From Xanthobacteraceae bacterium (GTDB taxonomy: Bacteria; Pseudomonadota; Alphaproteobacteria; Rhizobiales; Xanthobacteraceae): a stretch of DNA of 64,000 nucleotides. The DNA lies in the NCBI GenBank assembly GCA_031291475.1, contig JARLIY010000132.1, forward strand, positions 357,478 to 421,477, in the 5' to 3' direction. Made by a program: the position numbers and the translations under genes. Shown one piece after another: positions 45,816 to 56,002 of this stretch (position 1 is its first letter; every line of letters starts with the position of its first letter). Below the pieces are notes generated by a model, which saw only the letters and a list, made by a program, of their open reading frames with translations, had not been told where the DNA came from and searched no databases.

Positions 45816-46654
45816 GGCAACAGCTTCTTGCGGTCTTCGCTGAAGAACTTGTTCAGCTCGGCATTGGAGATGAGCCCGGCGAAGCCGTCGAACTTCCCCT
45901 CCTTGGCGATTTCGGTCGCGGTGCGGATGAAGGCCGCCATGGCCACGCGGGCGAGCGACCCGCCGACGCTGATCCGGCGCACGCCCATCGCTGCGATGTC
46001 GTTGACGGTGAAGCCGAAGGCGCCGGCAAGGAAATTCACCGGCGCCGGCGCCACCGCCTTGACCAAAGTTTCGATCTGCGCGCGCGTCCTGATGCCCGGC
46101 GCATAGAGGCAATCGGCGCCGGCCGCCTTATAGGCCTTGAGCCGGCGGATGGCGTCGTCGATGTCGTTGACGCCGCGGATGAAATTCTCCGCCCGCGCGG
46201 TGAGGACCACGTCGCCGGCGCGATCGACCGCGGCGCGCGCGGCTCTGATCCGCGCCACCGCGAGATCGAAGTCGTAGAGCGGCGTGGCGCTCTTCGGCGC
46301 ATCCTCGATCGACAGGCCGGCTATGCCGGTGGCGATGCAGCGCGTGACGTTTTCCGCCACTTCATCGGGATCGTCGGCGAAGCCGTTCTCGAAATCGGCG
46401 TTGAGCGGCACCTCGGTCGCCGCCGCCAGCTCGGCAAAATGCGCGAGCACGTCGTCGCGGCCTTGCGTGCCGTCGGCGAAGCCCTGCGCATGGGCGTGAC
46501 CGGAACTTGTCGTTGCCAGCGCCTTGAATCCCAAGCCTTGCAGATAGCGTGCGCTGCCGACATTCCACGGATTGGGAATGACGAAGCAGCCGGCCTCGTG
46601 CAGCTTGCGGAAGGTCTTGCGCTTGTCGGCAACACTCGGGCGGGAATTCACCAT
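45812..46654 (-). CDS. Isocitrate lyase / phosphoenolpyruvate mutase family protein
   Basis: FRKLHEAGCFVIPNPWNVGSARYLQGLGFKALATTSSGHAHAQGFADG; VPLNADFENGFADDPDEVAENV; AGLSIEDA. Confidence 0.9.
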   Translation of the reverse strand: MVNSRPSVADKRKTFRKLHEAGCFVIPNPWNVGSARYLQGLGFKALATTSSGHAHAQGFADGTQGRDDVLAHFAELAAATEVPLNADFENGFADDPDEVAENVTRCIATGIAGLSIEDAPKSATPLYDFDLAVARIRAARAAVDRAGDVVLTARAENFIRGVNDIDDAIRRLKAYKAAGADCLYAPGIRTRAQIETLVKAVAPAPVNFLAGAFGFTVNDIAAMGVRRISVGGSLARVAMAAFIRTATEIAKEGKFDGFAGLISNAELNKFFSEDRKKLLP

Positions 46655-46681
46655 GAATACTCGCTGCGGAAATAAGAACGG

Positions 46682-48487
46682 TTAGTGACTGTCGCGCGGG
46701 ACGAATTTCTGCGCCACGCGCTGATACTTGACCGCCGGCTCGAGCACCATGCCGCTCGCCAGTTGATCGACCATGGCGCGCTGGATTTCCTGCCATGGCG
46801 TCTGGCTTTGCGGATAATGGTAGCCGCCGCCGGCTTCCAGCGCGACCCGGCGCTGCGCCAATTCCGCCGGCGGGATCAGCATATCCGCGGTGCCTTTGTT
46901 GAGATCGATGCGCACGCGGTCGCCGGTCTTGAGCAACGCCAGCCCGCCGCCGGCCGCGGCTTCCGGCGAAGCATTGAGGATCGACGGCGAGCCGGACGTG
47001 CCCGATTGTCGGCCGTCGCCGATACAGGCGAGCGAGTGCACGCCCTTTTTGATCAGCGCCCCCGGCGGCTGCATGTTGACCACCTCGGCGGAGCCGGGAT
47101 AGCCGATCGGCCCAGCGCCGCGAATAAACAGAATGGTGTGCTCGTCGATCTGCAGCGCCGGATCGTCGATGCGCTTATGGTAGTCCTCCGGGCCGTCGAA
47201 CACCACCGCGCGGCCTTCGAAAGCATTCGGATCTTTCGGATTGCTCAGATAGCGGGCGCGGAATTCCTCGGAGATCACGCTCGTCTTCATGATCGCGGAA
47301 TCGAACAGATTGCCGTGGAGCACCTTGAAGCCGGCTTGCGCTTTCAGCGGCTTGTTGTACGGCAGGATGACTGCGGCATTGGACGCCCGGGCCTCAATCA
47401 CATTTTCGGCCATGGTCTTGCCGTTGATGGTGCGCGCGTCGCCGTGGATACGGCCGGCCGCCAGCAATTCGTGCATCACCGCCGGCAAGCCGCCGGCGCG
47501 GTAATAATCCTCGCCGAGATAGTGTCCCGCCGGCTGCATGTTGACGAGGAGCGGCACGTCATAACCGATCGTCTCCCAGTCTTCGGTGGAAAGTTCGACA
47601 CCGACATGCCGCGCGATGGCGACGACATGGATCGGCGCATTGGTCGAGCCGCCGATTGCCGAACAGGCGACGATGGCATTCTCGAAGGCGGCGCGGGTAA
47701 GGATGTCGGAAGGCTTTAGATCTTCGCGCACGATCTCCACCGCGCGCAATCCGGTTTCGTAGGCGATCTGGCCGCGCTCGCGATACGGCGCCGGGATGGC
47801 GGCGCAGCCGGGCAGCGACATGCCGAGCGCCTCGGCCATGGCATTCATGGTGGACGCAGTCCCCATGGTGTTGCAATGGCCGATCGAGGGCGCGGAGGAA
47901 GCGACGATGTCGAGAAATTCGTTGTAGTTGATTTTCCCGGCCGCGATATCCTCCCGCGCCTGCCAGACCACCGTGCCCGAACCCATGAGCTTGCCGTCCT
48001 TGTCGTAGCCGTCGAGCATCGGGCCGCCGGAGAGCACGATCGCCGGCATGTTCACCGTCGCCGCCGCCATCAGGCAAGCGGGCGTGGTCTTGTCGCAGCC
48101 GGTGGTGAGCACGACGCCGTCGAGCGGATAGCCGAACAGCACTTCGACGAGACCGAGATAAGCGAGATTGCGGTCAAGCGCAGCGGTCGGCCGCTTCCCG
48201 GTTTCCTGAATGGGATGGACGGGAAACTCGAAGGCGACACCGCCGGCATCGCGGATGCCGTCGCGCACGCGCTTGGCGAGTTCGAGGTGATGGCGATTGC
48301 AGGGGCTCAGATCGGAGCCCGTCTGGGCGATGCCGATGATCGGCTTGCCAGAGGTGAGTTCCTCCCGCGTGAGGCCGTAATTGAGGTAGCGCTCGAGATA
48401 GAGCGCGGTCATGCCCGGATTTTCCGGATTGTCGAACCACAATTGCGAGCGCAGCCGCTGACTTGGCGCACCGTTGCCCTTGGTCAT
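46682..48487 (-). CDS. IlvD/Edd family dehydratase (sugar-acid dehydratase-like)
   Basis: [74 protein letters not shown]. Confidence 0.9.
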   Translation of the reverse strand: MTKGNGAPSQRLRSQLWFDNPENPGMTALYLERYLNYGLTREELTSGKPIIGIAQTGSDLSPCNRHHLELAKRVRDGIRDAGGVAFEFPVHPIQETGKRPTAALDRNLAYLGLVEVLFGYPLDGVVLTTGCDKTTPACLMAAATVNMPAIVLSGGPMLDGYDKDGKLMGSGTVVWQAREDIAAGKINYNEFLDIVASSAPSIGHCNTMGTASTMNAMAEALGMSLPGCAAIPAPYRERGQIAYETGLRAVEIVREDLKPSDILTRAAFENAIVACSAIGGSTNAPIHVVAIARHVGVELSTEDWETIGYDVPLLVNMQPAGHYLGEDYYRAGGLPAVMHELLAAGRIHGDARTINGKTMAENVIEARASNAAVILPYNKPLKAQAGFKVLHGNLFDSAIMKTSVISEEFRARYLSNPKDPNAFEGRAVVFDGPEDYHKRIDDPALQIDEHTILFIRGAGPIGYPGSAEVVNMQPPGALIKKGVHSLACIGDGRQSGTSGSPSILNASPEAAAGGGLALLKTGDRVRIDLNKGTADMLIPPAELAQRRVALEAGGGYHYPQSQTPWQEIQRAMVDQLASGMVLEPAVKYQRVAQKFVPRDSH

Positions 48488-48651
48488 TGCCGTCTCCGCA
48501 CGCCTCACCCGCCCTGTTAGATAGGCCGATTTGACGCTGGCGCGAACCCTGTCCGCCGGGTTCCCGCGCCGTGCTTGCGTCGCCTTTGCTGCGGCGCAGC
48601 ATAGGCCGGCGGAAGTTTGCCTTTGCCCGGCAATTGCGCTGAACTGCCGGC

Positions 48652-49833
48652 ATGTTGCAAACAATTGCCGCTTTCGATCGCCTCGGCGAGGAGAACGCGT
48701 TTGCCGTGCTGGCGCGCGCGACGCAGCTTGCGGCAGCCGGCCGCGACATCATCAATCTCGGCATCGGCCAGCCCGATTTCCGCACGCCGGATTTCATCGT
48801 CGAGGCGGCGGTCAAGGCGTTGCGCGACGGCCATCACGGCTACACGCCGGCGGTCGGCATCCTGCCGCTGCGCGAGGCGGTCGCCGCCGATCTGCACAAG
48901 CGCTTCGCGGTCAGCGTCTCGCCGGATGAGGTGATGATCTTTCCCGGCGGCAAGCCGACCATGTTCATGTCGATCCTGATGTTCGGCGAGCCGGGCGCCG
49001 ACATCCTCTATCCCGATCCCGGCTTTCCGATCTATCGCTCGATGATCGAGTTCACCGGCGCGCGGCCGGTCCCGGTGCCGATCCGCGAAGAAAACAATTT
49101 TGCCTTCTCCGCCGAGGAGACGCTCGGTCTCATCACCCCGCGGACGCGGCTCCTTATTCTCAACTCGCCGGCCAATCCGACCGGCGGGGTGACGCCGAAA
49201 GCCGAGGTCGACAAGCTCGTCGCCGCGCTCGCGCGCTATCCCGACGTCACGGTGATGTCCGACGAAATCTACGACCACATACTCTACGACGGCGAGACCC
49301 ATGTGTGCCTCCTGCAATATCCCTCGATCCGCGACCGCCTGATCCTGCTCAACGGCTGGTCGAAGACCTACGCCATGACCGGCTGGCGGCTCGGCTATGC
49401 GGTATGGCCGGGCAAGCTTTACGACTATGCGCGCAAGCTCGCGGTCAATTTGCATTCCTGCGTCAACGCGCCGACGCAATATGCCGGGCTTGCCGCGCTC
49501 ACCGGCCCGCAGGACGAAGTGGCGAAGATGGTCGCCGAATTCGACAAGAGGCGGAAAGTCGTGGTCGAGGGCCTCAACCGGCTGCCCGGCATGTCGTGCG
49601 CGACGCCCAAGGGCGCGTTCTACGCCTTCCCCAACATCAAGCACACCGGCTGGAAGGCAAAGCCCCTCGCCACGACGCTCCTCGAAGATTCCGGCGTGGC
49701 GCTGATCGGCGGGCCGGATTTCGGCGTGCTCGGCGAAGGCTATGTGCGCGTGTCCTACGCCAATTCGACGGAAAATATCCTGCGCGCGCTCGATCGCATC
49801 GGTGAATTTTTGGTGACGCGCAAGGCGGCGTGA
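48652..49833 (+). CDS. PLP-dependent aminotransferase class I/II
   Basis: [63 protein letters not shown]. Confidence 0.93.
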   Translation: MLQTIAAFDRLGEENAFAVLARATQLAAAGRDIINLGIGQPDFRTPDFIVEAAVKALRDGHHGYTPAVGILPLREAVAADLHKRFAVSVSPDEVMIFPGGKPTMFMSILMFGEPGADILYPDPGFPIYRSMIEFTGARPVPVPIREENNFAFSAEETLGLITPRTRLLILNSPANPTGGVTPKAEVDKLVAALARYPDVTVMSDEIYDHILYDGETHVCLLQYPSIRDRLILLNGWSKTYAMTGWRLGYAVWPGKLYDYARKLAVNLHSCVNAPTQYAGLAALTGPQDEVAKMVAEFDKRRKVVVEGLNRLPGMSCATPKGAFYAFPNIKHTGWKAKPLATTLLEDSGVALIGGPDFGVLGEGYVRVSYANSTENILRALDRIGEFLVTRKAA

Positions 49834-49835
49834 AC

Positions 49836-50729
49836 TTACGCCCGCTGCGTCAGGCGGAAGCCGACGATGACAATCGCGAGCCCGATAAGCTGCGAGACGC
49901 TCGGCACTTCGCCCAGCGCCAGAAATCCGATCAGCAGCACGAACGGAGAAACGAGCGAGGGAAACAGCACCGCCCGCGAGGCGCCGAGCAGCACGACCGC
50001 GCGGGTAAACAAATAAATGGCGCCGGCGCCGGCGAGCGCGCCTTGCGTGACGGCTTGCAGCAGATTTTCGCGAAACCCCGTGGCAACCGCGTTATCGAAG
50101 GTGAACAGAAGGATCGGCACGCCGAGGAGCGACAACACGCTGGTGATCGCCGCGGCGCGCAACGCATCGACCCGCCATAGGCGCACCAGCATGCCGAAAA
50201 CGGCGAAGAAGCTTCCGGCGGCGACGAACAGAAGATCGCCGCCGACCCCGTGCGCGCCGATCGTCCGGAAAGCTTCGGCGCCGATCACGGCAAGGCCGAG
50301 AACGATCGCCAGCGCTCCGGCGACACGGCGCGCCGGCAATGGCTCCTTCAGCACCGCCCGCGCCAGCACCAACCCGCCGAGTGCCGCGCAGGACGGCTGG
50401 ATGATGCCGCCGTGGCCGAGCGGAACGAACAAATAACCGAGATAGCTCAACAGCGCGAGCGGCAGGCCGCCGAAAATCGCCAGCGTCAATCCGCGGCGCC
50501 AGCCGACGCCGGCGAGATCGCCGGGGCTGTTGACGGCGACGTAAGGCAGCAAGGCCAGTCCGGGCCAAACGTAGCGGTGCAGCGCGATGACCAGCGGGGA
50601 AAGACCGGTGTTGATGCCGTGGCGCGCGGCGACGAAGCCGATCGCCCAGCACAAAGCCGCGCCGGCACCGCAGAGAAAGCCGAGCGCAGTCGCGGATTTC
50701 GCCGGCGGCGATGGAGCGTGGCCCATCAA
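49836..50729 (-). CDS. DMT/EamA family transporter
   Basis: ~10 TM; AALCWAIGFVAARHGINTGLSPLVIALHRYVWPGL; C-terminal VSPFVLLIGFLALGEVPSVSQLIGLAIVIVGFRL. Confidence 0.88.
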   Translation of the reverse strand: MMGHAPSPPAKSATALGFLCGAGAALCWAIGFVAARHGINTGLSPLVIALHRYVWPGLALLPYVAVNSPGDLAGVGWRRGLTLAIFGGLPLALLSYLGYLFVPLGHGGIIQPSCAALGGLVLARAVLKEPLPARRVAGALAIVLGLAVIGAEAFRTIGAHGVGGDLLFVAAGSFFAVFGMLVRLWRVDALRAAAITSVLSLLGVPILLFTFDNAVATGFRENLLQAVTQGALAGAGAIYLFTRAVVLLGASRAVLFPSLVSPFVLLIGFLALGEVPSVSQLIGLAIVIVGFRLTQRA

Positions 50730-50762
50730 GATGCGGAAGCGGCGTGCATCGACGGCGGGCGA

Positions 50763-51347
50763 TCAAGGCCGGACGCGGAGCGCCGCGTTCCCGACCCTGG
50801 CCGCGCGGACGCGTTGCAGGAGCCAATAGCCGCCGAACAGGACCAAGCCCCAGAACAGGTCGCCCGTGAGCATGTTGCGCAAGAACGGCAGCGCCGCGAC
50901 GTAGCATTGGACCAGCCCGGCCGCGTCCGCCGGATACATCGGGCTGAACGCCCAGACGGCAAAATTCGTCAGCAAAAAGAATATTAGCGACGACGAGACG
51001 AGCATGGGCAGAATCCATAGCGGCCGGCTCAGTTGGCTCGACGCGGCGCCGGCGCAGGCCGGCAAAGCGAGCGCCGCGTAAACCGCGATCATGATCCTGA
51101 CGTCGTAGGCGCCGAGCACAAGGTCGCCGAGCAGCAGGCCCGCAATCGGCACCAGCACCGCCAAAGCGCGAAGGCGAAGCACGCTCGCGGCGAACAGCGC
51201 GGTCGCCGCGACCGGCGTGAAATCCGGCGCGTGCGGGGCAAGCCGCACGGCAAAATCGAGCCCGATCAGCGCGGCGATGACGATGAGATCGGCGGCAAGG
51301 ACAAGGATACGTTCAGCGCGGGCGCAAGCGGGCAAGATGGAGGGCAT
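50763..51347 (-). CDS. DUF6580-type membrane protein (ECF S-component-like)
   Basis: FTPVAATALFAASVLRLRALAVLVPIAGLLLGDLVLGAYDVRIMIAVYAALALPA; C-terminal MLTGDLFWGLVLFGGYWLLQ. Confidence 0.7.
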   Translation of the reverse strand: MPSILPACARAERILVLAADLIVIAALIGLDFAVRLAPHAPDFTPVAATALFAASVLRLRALAVLVPIAGLLLGDLVLGAYDVRIMIAVYAALALPACAGAASSQLSRPLWILPMLVSSSLIFFLLTNFAVWAFSPMYPADAAGLVQCYVAALPFLRNMLTGDLFWGLVLFGGYWLLQRVRAARVGNAALRVRP

Positions 51348-51352
51348 CGACC

Positions 51353-51787
51353 TTACTTTCCTTGTTCCGTGGTAAAGCGCCAGACGACGAGATCCTGCGC
51401 TTGCAACTCGAACGAGGCAAAGCTTCGATCACTGTAATTGCCGTTGACCAGGTATCGCCAGTTCTTCTTCTCCGCGCCGCCGCCCTCGTTCTGCACGTCG
51501 TCGATCTTGGTCAGCACGGCGTCGCTGCCGGCGCCGGTGTAGCTGAAGGAAATGCCGTGCGGGCGCGACGTCGCCTCCTTCATCACGTCGAAGACGGTGT
51601 TGCCTTTCGCCCACGGCAGATTGGCGATCGTCTTGGCGGCGCCGTCGCCGTAATCGACGATCAGGCGAACGGTTTCTTCCGCGCTGCCGGCGGCCGGACA
51701 GACCGCCCATCCAGCGGCGACGAACAGCAACGCGGCTGCGGCCAAGGCAGCGCGTCGGCTGATGTTTCGTAGGCGGAACCAGCACAT
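51353..51787 (-). CDS. DUF4430 domain-containing exported protein
   Basis: Signal/TM; VRLIVDYGDGAAKTIANLPWAKGNTVFDVMKEATSRPHGISFSYTGAGSDAVLTKIDDVQNEGGGAEKKNWRYLVNGNYSDRSF. Confidence 0.8.
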   Translation of the reverse strand: MCWFRLRNISRRAALAAAALLFVAAGWAVCPAAGSAEETVRLIVDYGDGAAKTIANLPWAKGNTVFDVMKEATSRPHGISFSYTGAGSDAVLTKIDDVQNEGGGAEKKNWRYLVNGNYSDRSFASFELQAQDLVVWRFTTEQGK

Positions 51788-51851
51788 TATAACAATGATA
51801 GTCCCTGGCGGCTTTATTGATAAGCGTCAGTTTGCCGAAACCAGCCTTCGC

Positions 51852-52520
51852 TTAATCGAGAAGCTCGATGCCACCGCAAGCGACCATGCGGCCGGCATCG
51901 AGCCGCACTACGTTGGTGGCGATCTGCCGCAGTTCGGCGGCGGTGTGGCTGACATAGACCATCGGTACATGCGCCGCGTCGCGCAGGCGCACGAGATACG
52001 GAAGAATTTCGTGCTTGCGCGCGGCGTCGAGCGAAGCCAGCGGCTCGTCGAGCAGCAACAGCCGCGGGCGTATCAATAGCGCGCGACCGATGGCGACACG
52101 CTGGCGCTCGCCGCCCGACAACGTCCGCGGCCGGCGCTCGAGCAGATGGCCGATGTCGAGCATTTGGGTCATGCGCGCGAAGGCGGCGGCATCGCGCGGA
52201 TGACGGCTCATGCGGCGCCCGTAATCGAGGTTTTGCCGCACGCTCAGATGCGGGAACAACCGGCCCTCCTGGAACACGTAGCCGATATGGCGCCGGTGCG
52301 GCGGTACGTCAATGCCGGCGGTATCGTCGAACAGCACCGTATCGTCGAGCGCGATGGAGCCGCGGTCCGGCGCGAGCAGGCCGGCGATCATGTTGACCAA
52401 TATCGTCTTGCCCGCGCCCGACGGGCCGAACAGCGCAGTGACGCCGCCGGTCGCCTTGAAGCGCGCGGAGAGCGCGAACGTGCCGAGGCGCTTCTCGACG
52501 TCCACGGCAAGCACGATCAT
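51852..52520 (-). CDS. modC: Molybdate ABC transporter ATP-binding protein ModC (short form, no Mop/TOBE domain)
   Basis: MIVLAVDVEKRLGTFALSARFKATGGVTALFGPSGAGKTILVNMIAGLL...GYVFQEGRLFPHLSVRQNLDYG...LSGGERQRVAIGRALL; ends at ~222 aa. Confidence 0.92.
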   Translation of the reverse strand: MIVLAVDVEKRLGTFALSARFKATGGVTALFGPSGAGKTILVNMIAGLLAPDRGSIALDDTVLFDDTAGIDVPPHRRHIGYVFQEGRLFPHLSVRQNLDYGRRMSRHPRDAAAFARMTQMLDIGHLLERRPRTLSGGERQRVAIGRALLIRPRLLLLDEPLASLDAARKHEILPYLVRLRDAAHVPMVYVSHTAAELRQIATNVVRLDAGRMVACGGIELLD

Positions 52521-53212
52521 TCCCCCTGGAAGCGCATGCCGGCGCGGCGGGCGAACCATTCCGAGGCGATGAGGGCGGCGAGCGCCAGCACGATCGCAAC
52601 CACCACCAGCCGGCCGGCCTGCACTTCGCCGTCGGGAACCTGCAACAAGGTGTAGATCGCGGCCGAAATGGTCTGCGTCTCGCCGGGAATGTTGGACACG
52701 AAGGTGATGGTGGCGCCGAACTCGCCAAGCGCGCGGGCAAAGCACATCACCGCGCCGGCGATCACGCCCGGCAGCGCCAGCGGCAAGGTGATGGTCAGGA
52801 ACACAAAAAAGCGCCCGGCGCCGAGCGTTGCCGCGGCGTCTTCCAGCCGCCGGTCGATCGCTTCGATCGCGAGCCGGATCGGACGGACCATGAGCGGAAA
52901 GCCCATGACGCCGCAGGACAGCGCCGCCCCGGTCCAGCGGAACGAGAAGACAATGCCGAGGTAATCGGCAAAAAAGGCGCCGATCGGTCCCCGGCGTCCG
53001 AACGAGATGAGCAGCAGATAGCCGGTGACGACCGGCGGCAGCACCAGCGGCAAATAGACGATGCCGTCGACCACGATCTTGCCCCAGAAGTCCTTGCGCG
53101 CCAGCAGCCAGCCGATGGCGATGCCGAACGGCAGCGCGACCAGGGTGGCGACGATGGAAACGCGCAGCGACAGCGCGACCGCGGTCCATTCAGCGGGGGA
53201 AAGATCAAACAC
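52517..53212 (-). CDS. modB: Molybdate ABC transporter permease ModB
   Basis: MFDLSPAEWTAVALSLRVSIVATLVALPFGIAIGWLLARKDFWGKIVVDGIVYLPLVLPPVVTGYLLL. Confidence 0.96.
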   Translation of the reverse strand: MFDLSPAEWTAVALSLRVSIVATLVALPFGIAIGWLLARKDFWGKIVVDGIVYLPLVLPPVVTGYLLLISFGRRGPIGAFFADYLGIVFSFRWTGAALSCGVMGFPLMVRPIRLAIEAIDRRLEDAAATLGAGRFFVFLTITLPLALPGVIAGAVMCFARALGEFGATITFVSNIPGETQTISAAIYTLLQVPDGEVQAGRLVVVAIVLALAALIASEWFARRAGMRFQGE

Positions 53213-53227
53213 GATGCTACTACCTCC

Positions 53228-53352
53228 TCGTCATGCGCGGGCTCGACCCGCGCATCCATGCAGCGGGGAGGATAGGGTCGCGGCTGAATGGATTGCCGGG
53301 TCTTCAGACAAGAAGACGGCACTTCGTGCCTTTTGCCCAGCAATCACGCTCA
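53228..53352. repeat. Mosaic intergenic palindromic repeat between modA and modB
   Basis: CGTCATGCGCGGGCTCGACCCGCGCATCCATG hairpin followed by TGGATTGCCGGGTC..., typical of dispersed rhizobial intergenic elements. Confidence 0.6.
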
Positions 53353-53361
53353 TAAAATTAA

Positions 53362-54153
53362 TCACGGCACCGATTTTACCAAAACGCGAAAGCCATAGCG
53401 CTCGAAAATCGTTTTCACTGCCGGCGTGCGCAGAAACGCGAGATACGGCACAGCGTCAGGCTTGGCATTCGCCGTCAGGGCGACGGAATAGACGATCGGC
53501 GGATGGGAATCCTCGGGAAAGACTCCGACGATTTTCACGCTCGCGTCGATCTTGGCGTCGGTCTCATATACGATGCCGAACGGCGCCTCGCCGCGCGCGA
53601 CCAGAACCAGCGCGGCGCGCACATTCTCGGCCATCGCCAATTTCGGCTCCACGGACGCCCACACGCTGAGCTTCTCCAGCGCCGCCTTGGCGTAAAGGCC
53701 CGCGGGCACCGCCCGCACGTCGCCGACCGCGATGCGCCCGTCACCGGCCAGCGCCGCGAGATTAAAGCCCGGCGCGATCGCGACCTCATTCACCATGGAA
53801 TCCTTGGGTGCGATCAGCACCAGCCGGTTGCCCAGCAGATCGAAGCGCGTATCGGCCTTGATGAGATTGCGCTTGGCGCCATAATCCATCCAGTCGACAT
53901 CGGCGGACAAAAACACGTCGGCCGGGGCGGCTTGCTCGATCTGCTTCATCAACGCCGAGCTTGACGCATAACTGGCGACGACCTTGACTCCGCTCTGTTT
54001 GCTGAAGGCGTCGTCGACGTCGTCGAGCGCGTTCTTCATCGAGGCGGCGGCGAAAACGAGAATCGACTTTTGCTGCGCGGCCGCGGGCGGCGCCGCGGCG
54101 GCGATCGCCAAGAGAACGGCAAACGCCGCGACAATGATGGTCCTTTGACGCAC
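53362..54153 (-). CDS. modA: Molybdate ABC transporter substrate-binding protein ModA
   Basis: ILVFAAASMKNALDDVDDAFSKQSGVKVVASYASSSALMKQIEQAAPADVFLSADVDWMDY. Confidence 0.95.
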   Translation of the reverse strand: MRQRTIIVAAFAVLLAIAAAAPPAAAQQKSILVFAAASMKNALDDVDDAFSKQSGVKVVASYASSSALMKQIEQAAPADVFLSADVDWMDYGAKRNLIKADTRFDLLGNRLVLIAPKDSMVNEVAIAPGFNLAALAGDGRIAVGDVRAVPAGLYAKAALEKLSVWASVEPKLAMAENVRAALVLVARGEAPFGIVYETDAKIDASVKIVGVFPEDSHPPIVYSVALTANAKPDAVPYLAFLRTPAVKTIFERYGFRVLVKSVP

Positions 54154-54361
54154 GACGGTTCTCCGACAATTGCGGCGGTTCGCATCGCTCGCTGGCGCGA
54201 CGATGCGAACATGATGCTACCGCCTTGGAGGAACCGTCGTTCCCGGCTCGCGCGGTCCGCGCCCAGCGCACCGCACGTCGTATTTTCACAATAGCAGCGT
54301 GCCCATGCCGTGGCAAAGCGCGGCGGACCGGCTATCATCACGGACTTACGCGGAGCATTGC

Positions 54362-56002
54362 ATGGCCCCGGGACAGGCGATCGACGGCGAATACGACTAC
54401 ATCATCGTCGGAGCCGGCTCGGCCGGCTGCCTCCTCGCCAATCGGCTTTCGGCCGATCCCGGCCGGCGCGTGCTCATTCTCGAAGCGGGCGGCCGCGACA
54501 ATTGGATATGGTTTCATATCCCCGTCGGTTATCTGTTCGCGATCGGCAATCCGCGCTCGGATTGGTGCTTCAAGACCGAGCCGGAGGAGGGGCTCAACGG
54601 TCGCAGCCTCGGCTACCCGCGCGGCAAGGTGATCGGCGGCTCGTCCTCGATCAACGCCATGATTTACATGCGCGGTCAATCCGCCGATTACGACCATTGG
54701 CGGCAGCTCGGGCTTTCCGGTTGGGGCTGGGACGACGTGCTGCCCTATTTCAAGCGGCACGAGAATCATTTTTTGGGTGAGAGCGACGCGCATGGGATCG
54801 GCGGCGAATTGCGCATCGAGGCGCCGCGCGTGCACTGGGACTTGCTCGATGCGTTTCGCGCCGCGGCCGAGCAGGCCGACATCAAGCCGGTCGTTGACTT
54901 CAATACCGGCGACAATGAGGGGTGCTGCGCCTTTCACGTGAACCAGAAGCGCGGGCGGCGCTGGTCGGCGGCGACCGCGTTCCTCAAGCCGGTGCTGCGT
55001 TGCGCCAATCTGCGGCTCGAAACCGGTTGCCTGGCGGAGGGCATCGTGTTCGAAGGCCGCCGCGCCGTCGGCGTTCGCTGGCGGCAAGGCGGACAAACGC
55101 GCACTGCGCGCTGCCGCGGCGAGGTCGTCCTTTCCGCCGGCTCGATCGGCTCGGCGCAGCTCATGCTTCTTTCCGGCGTCGGGCCGGCGCGGCATTTGCA
55201 AGAGCACGGCATTGCGGTCGTCGCCGACCGGCCGGGCGTCGGCGCCAATTTGCAGGATCACCTGCAACTGCGCCTGATTTACAAGGTCGACGGCGTCACC
55301 ACGCTGAACGAGCGCTATCACGCGCCGCTCGGGCTGGTGCGCATGGTCGCCGAATATGCGCTGTTCCGGCGCGGGCCGCTGACCATGGCGCCGTCGCAGC
55401 TCGGCCTGTTCACCCGCTCCGACGCCGACCAGCCGCGCGCCAACCTGCAGTATCATATCCAGCCGCTGTCGCTCGACCGCTTCGGCGAGCCGTTGCACAA
55501 ATTCCCGGCTTTTACCGCAAGCGTCGCCAATCTGCGCCCGACCAGCCGCGGCTCCGTGCGGCTGCGCTCGCGCGACCCGGCCGAGCCGCCGGCGATCAAG
55601 CCGAATTACCTATCCACCGACGAGGATCGCCGCATCGCTGTCAACGCCATCCGGTTGACGCGCCGCATCGTGGCGCAGCCGGCGCTGGCGCCGTTCCATC
55701 CTGCCGAATACCTACCGGGTGCGCAGGTGCGCGACAATGACGAGAGGGCGCTGGCCAAGGCCGCGGGCGACATCGGCACCACCATCTTTCATCCGGTCGG
55801 CACCGCGAAAATGGGGCTGGCGAGCGATCCGCTGGCGGTGGTCGATGAGAAGCTGCGCGTCGCCGGGGTCGACCGGCTGCGCGTCATCGATGCTTCGGTC
55901 ATGCCGACGATCACCTCGGGTAACACCAACGCCCCGACCATGATGATCGCGGAGAAGGGCGCCGCTTTGCTGCTGGCCGACGCCGGAGGCCGCGGCGCAT
56001 GA
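54362..56002 (+). CDS. GMC family oxidoreductase (choline/alcohol dehydrogenase-like)
   Basis: YDYIIVGAGSAGCLLANRLSADPGRRVLILEAGG; GGSSSINAMIYMRGQSADYDHW; VIDASVMPTITSGNTNAPTMMIAEKGA. Confidence 0.95.
   Translation: MAPGQAIDGEYDYIIVGAGSAGCLLANRLSADPGRRVLILEAGGRDNWIWFHIPVGYLFAIGNPRSDWCFKTEPEEGLNGRSLGYPRGKVIGGSSSINAMIYMRGQSADYDHWRQLGLSGWGWDDVLPYFKRHENHFLGESDAHGIGGELRIEAPRVHWDLLDAFRAAAEQADIKPVVDFNTGDNEGCCAFHVNQKRGRRWSAATAFLKPVLRCANLRLETGCLAEGIVFEGRRAVGVRWRQGGQTRTARCRGEVVLSAGSIGSAQLMLLSGVGPARHLQEHGIAVVADRPGVGANLQDHLQLRLIYKVDGVTTLNERYHAPLGLVRMVAEYALFRRGPLTMAPSQLGLFTRSDADQPRANLQYHIQPLSLDRFGEPLHKFPAFTASVANLRPTSRGSVRLRSRDPAEPPAIKPNYLSTDEDRRIAVNAIRLTRRIVAQPALAPFHPAEYLPGAQVRDNDERALAKAAGDIGTTIFHPVGTAKMGLASDPLAVVDEKLRVAGVDRLRVIDASVMPTITSGNTNAPTMMIAEKGAALLLADAGGRGA

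Noticed and set aside
51852-53189. 445-aa ORF as a single ModB-ModC fusion
   Set aside because: Its N-terminal half is an out-of-frame Arg-rich reading of modB; ModC starts at the ATG at 52520 and modB is encoded in another frame.
54338-55498. 386-aa minus-strand ORF opposite the GMC oxidoreductase
   Set aside because: Shadow ORF; no motifs.
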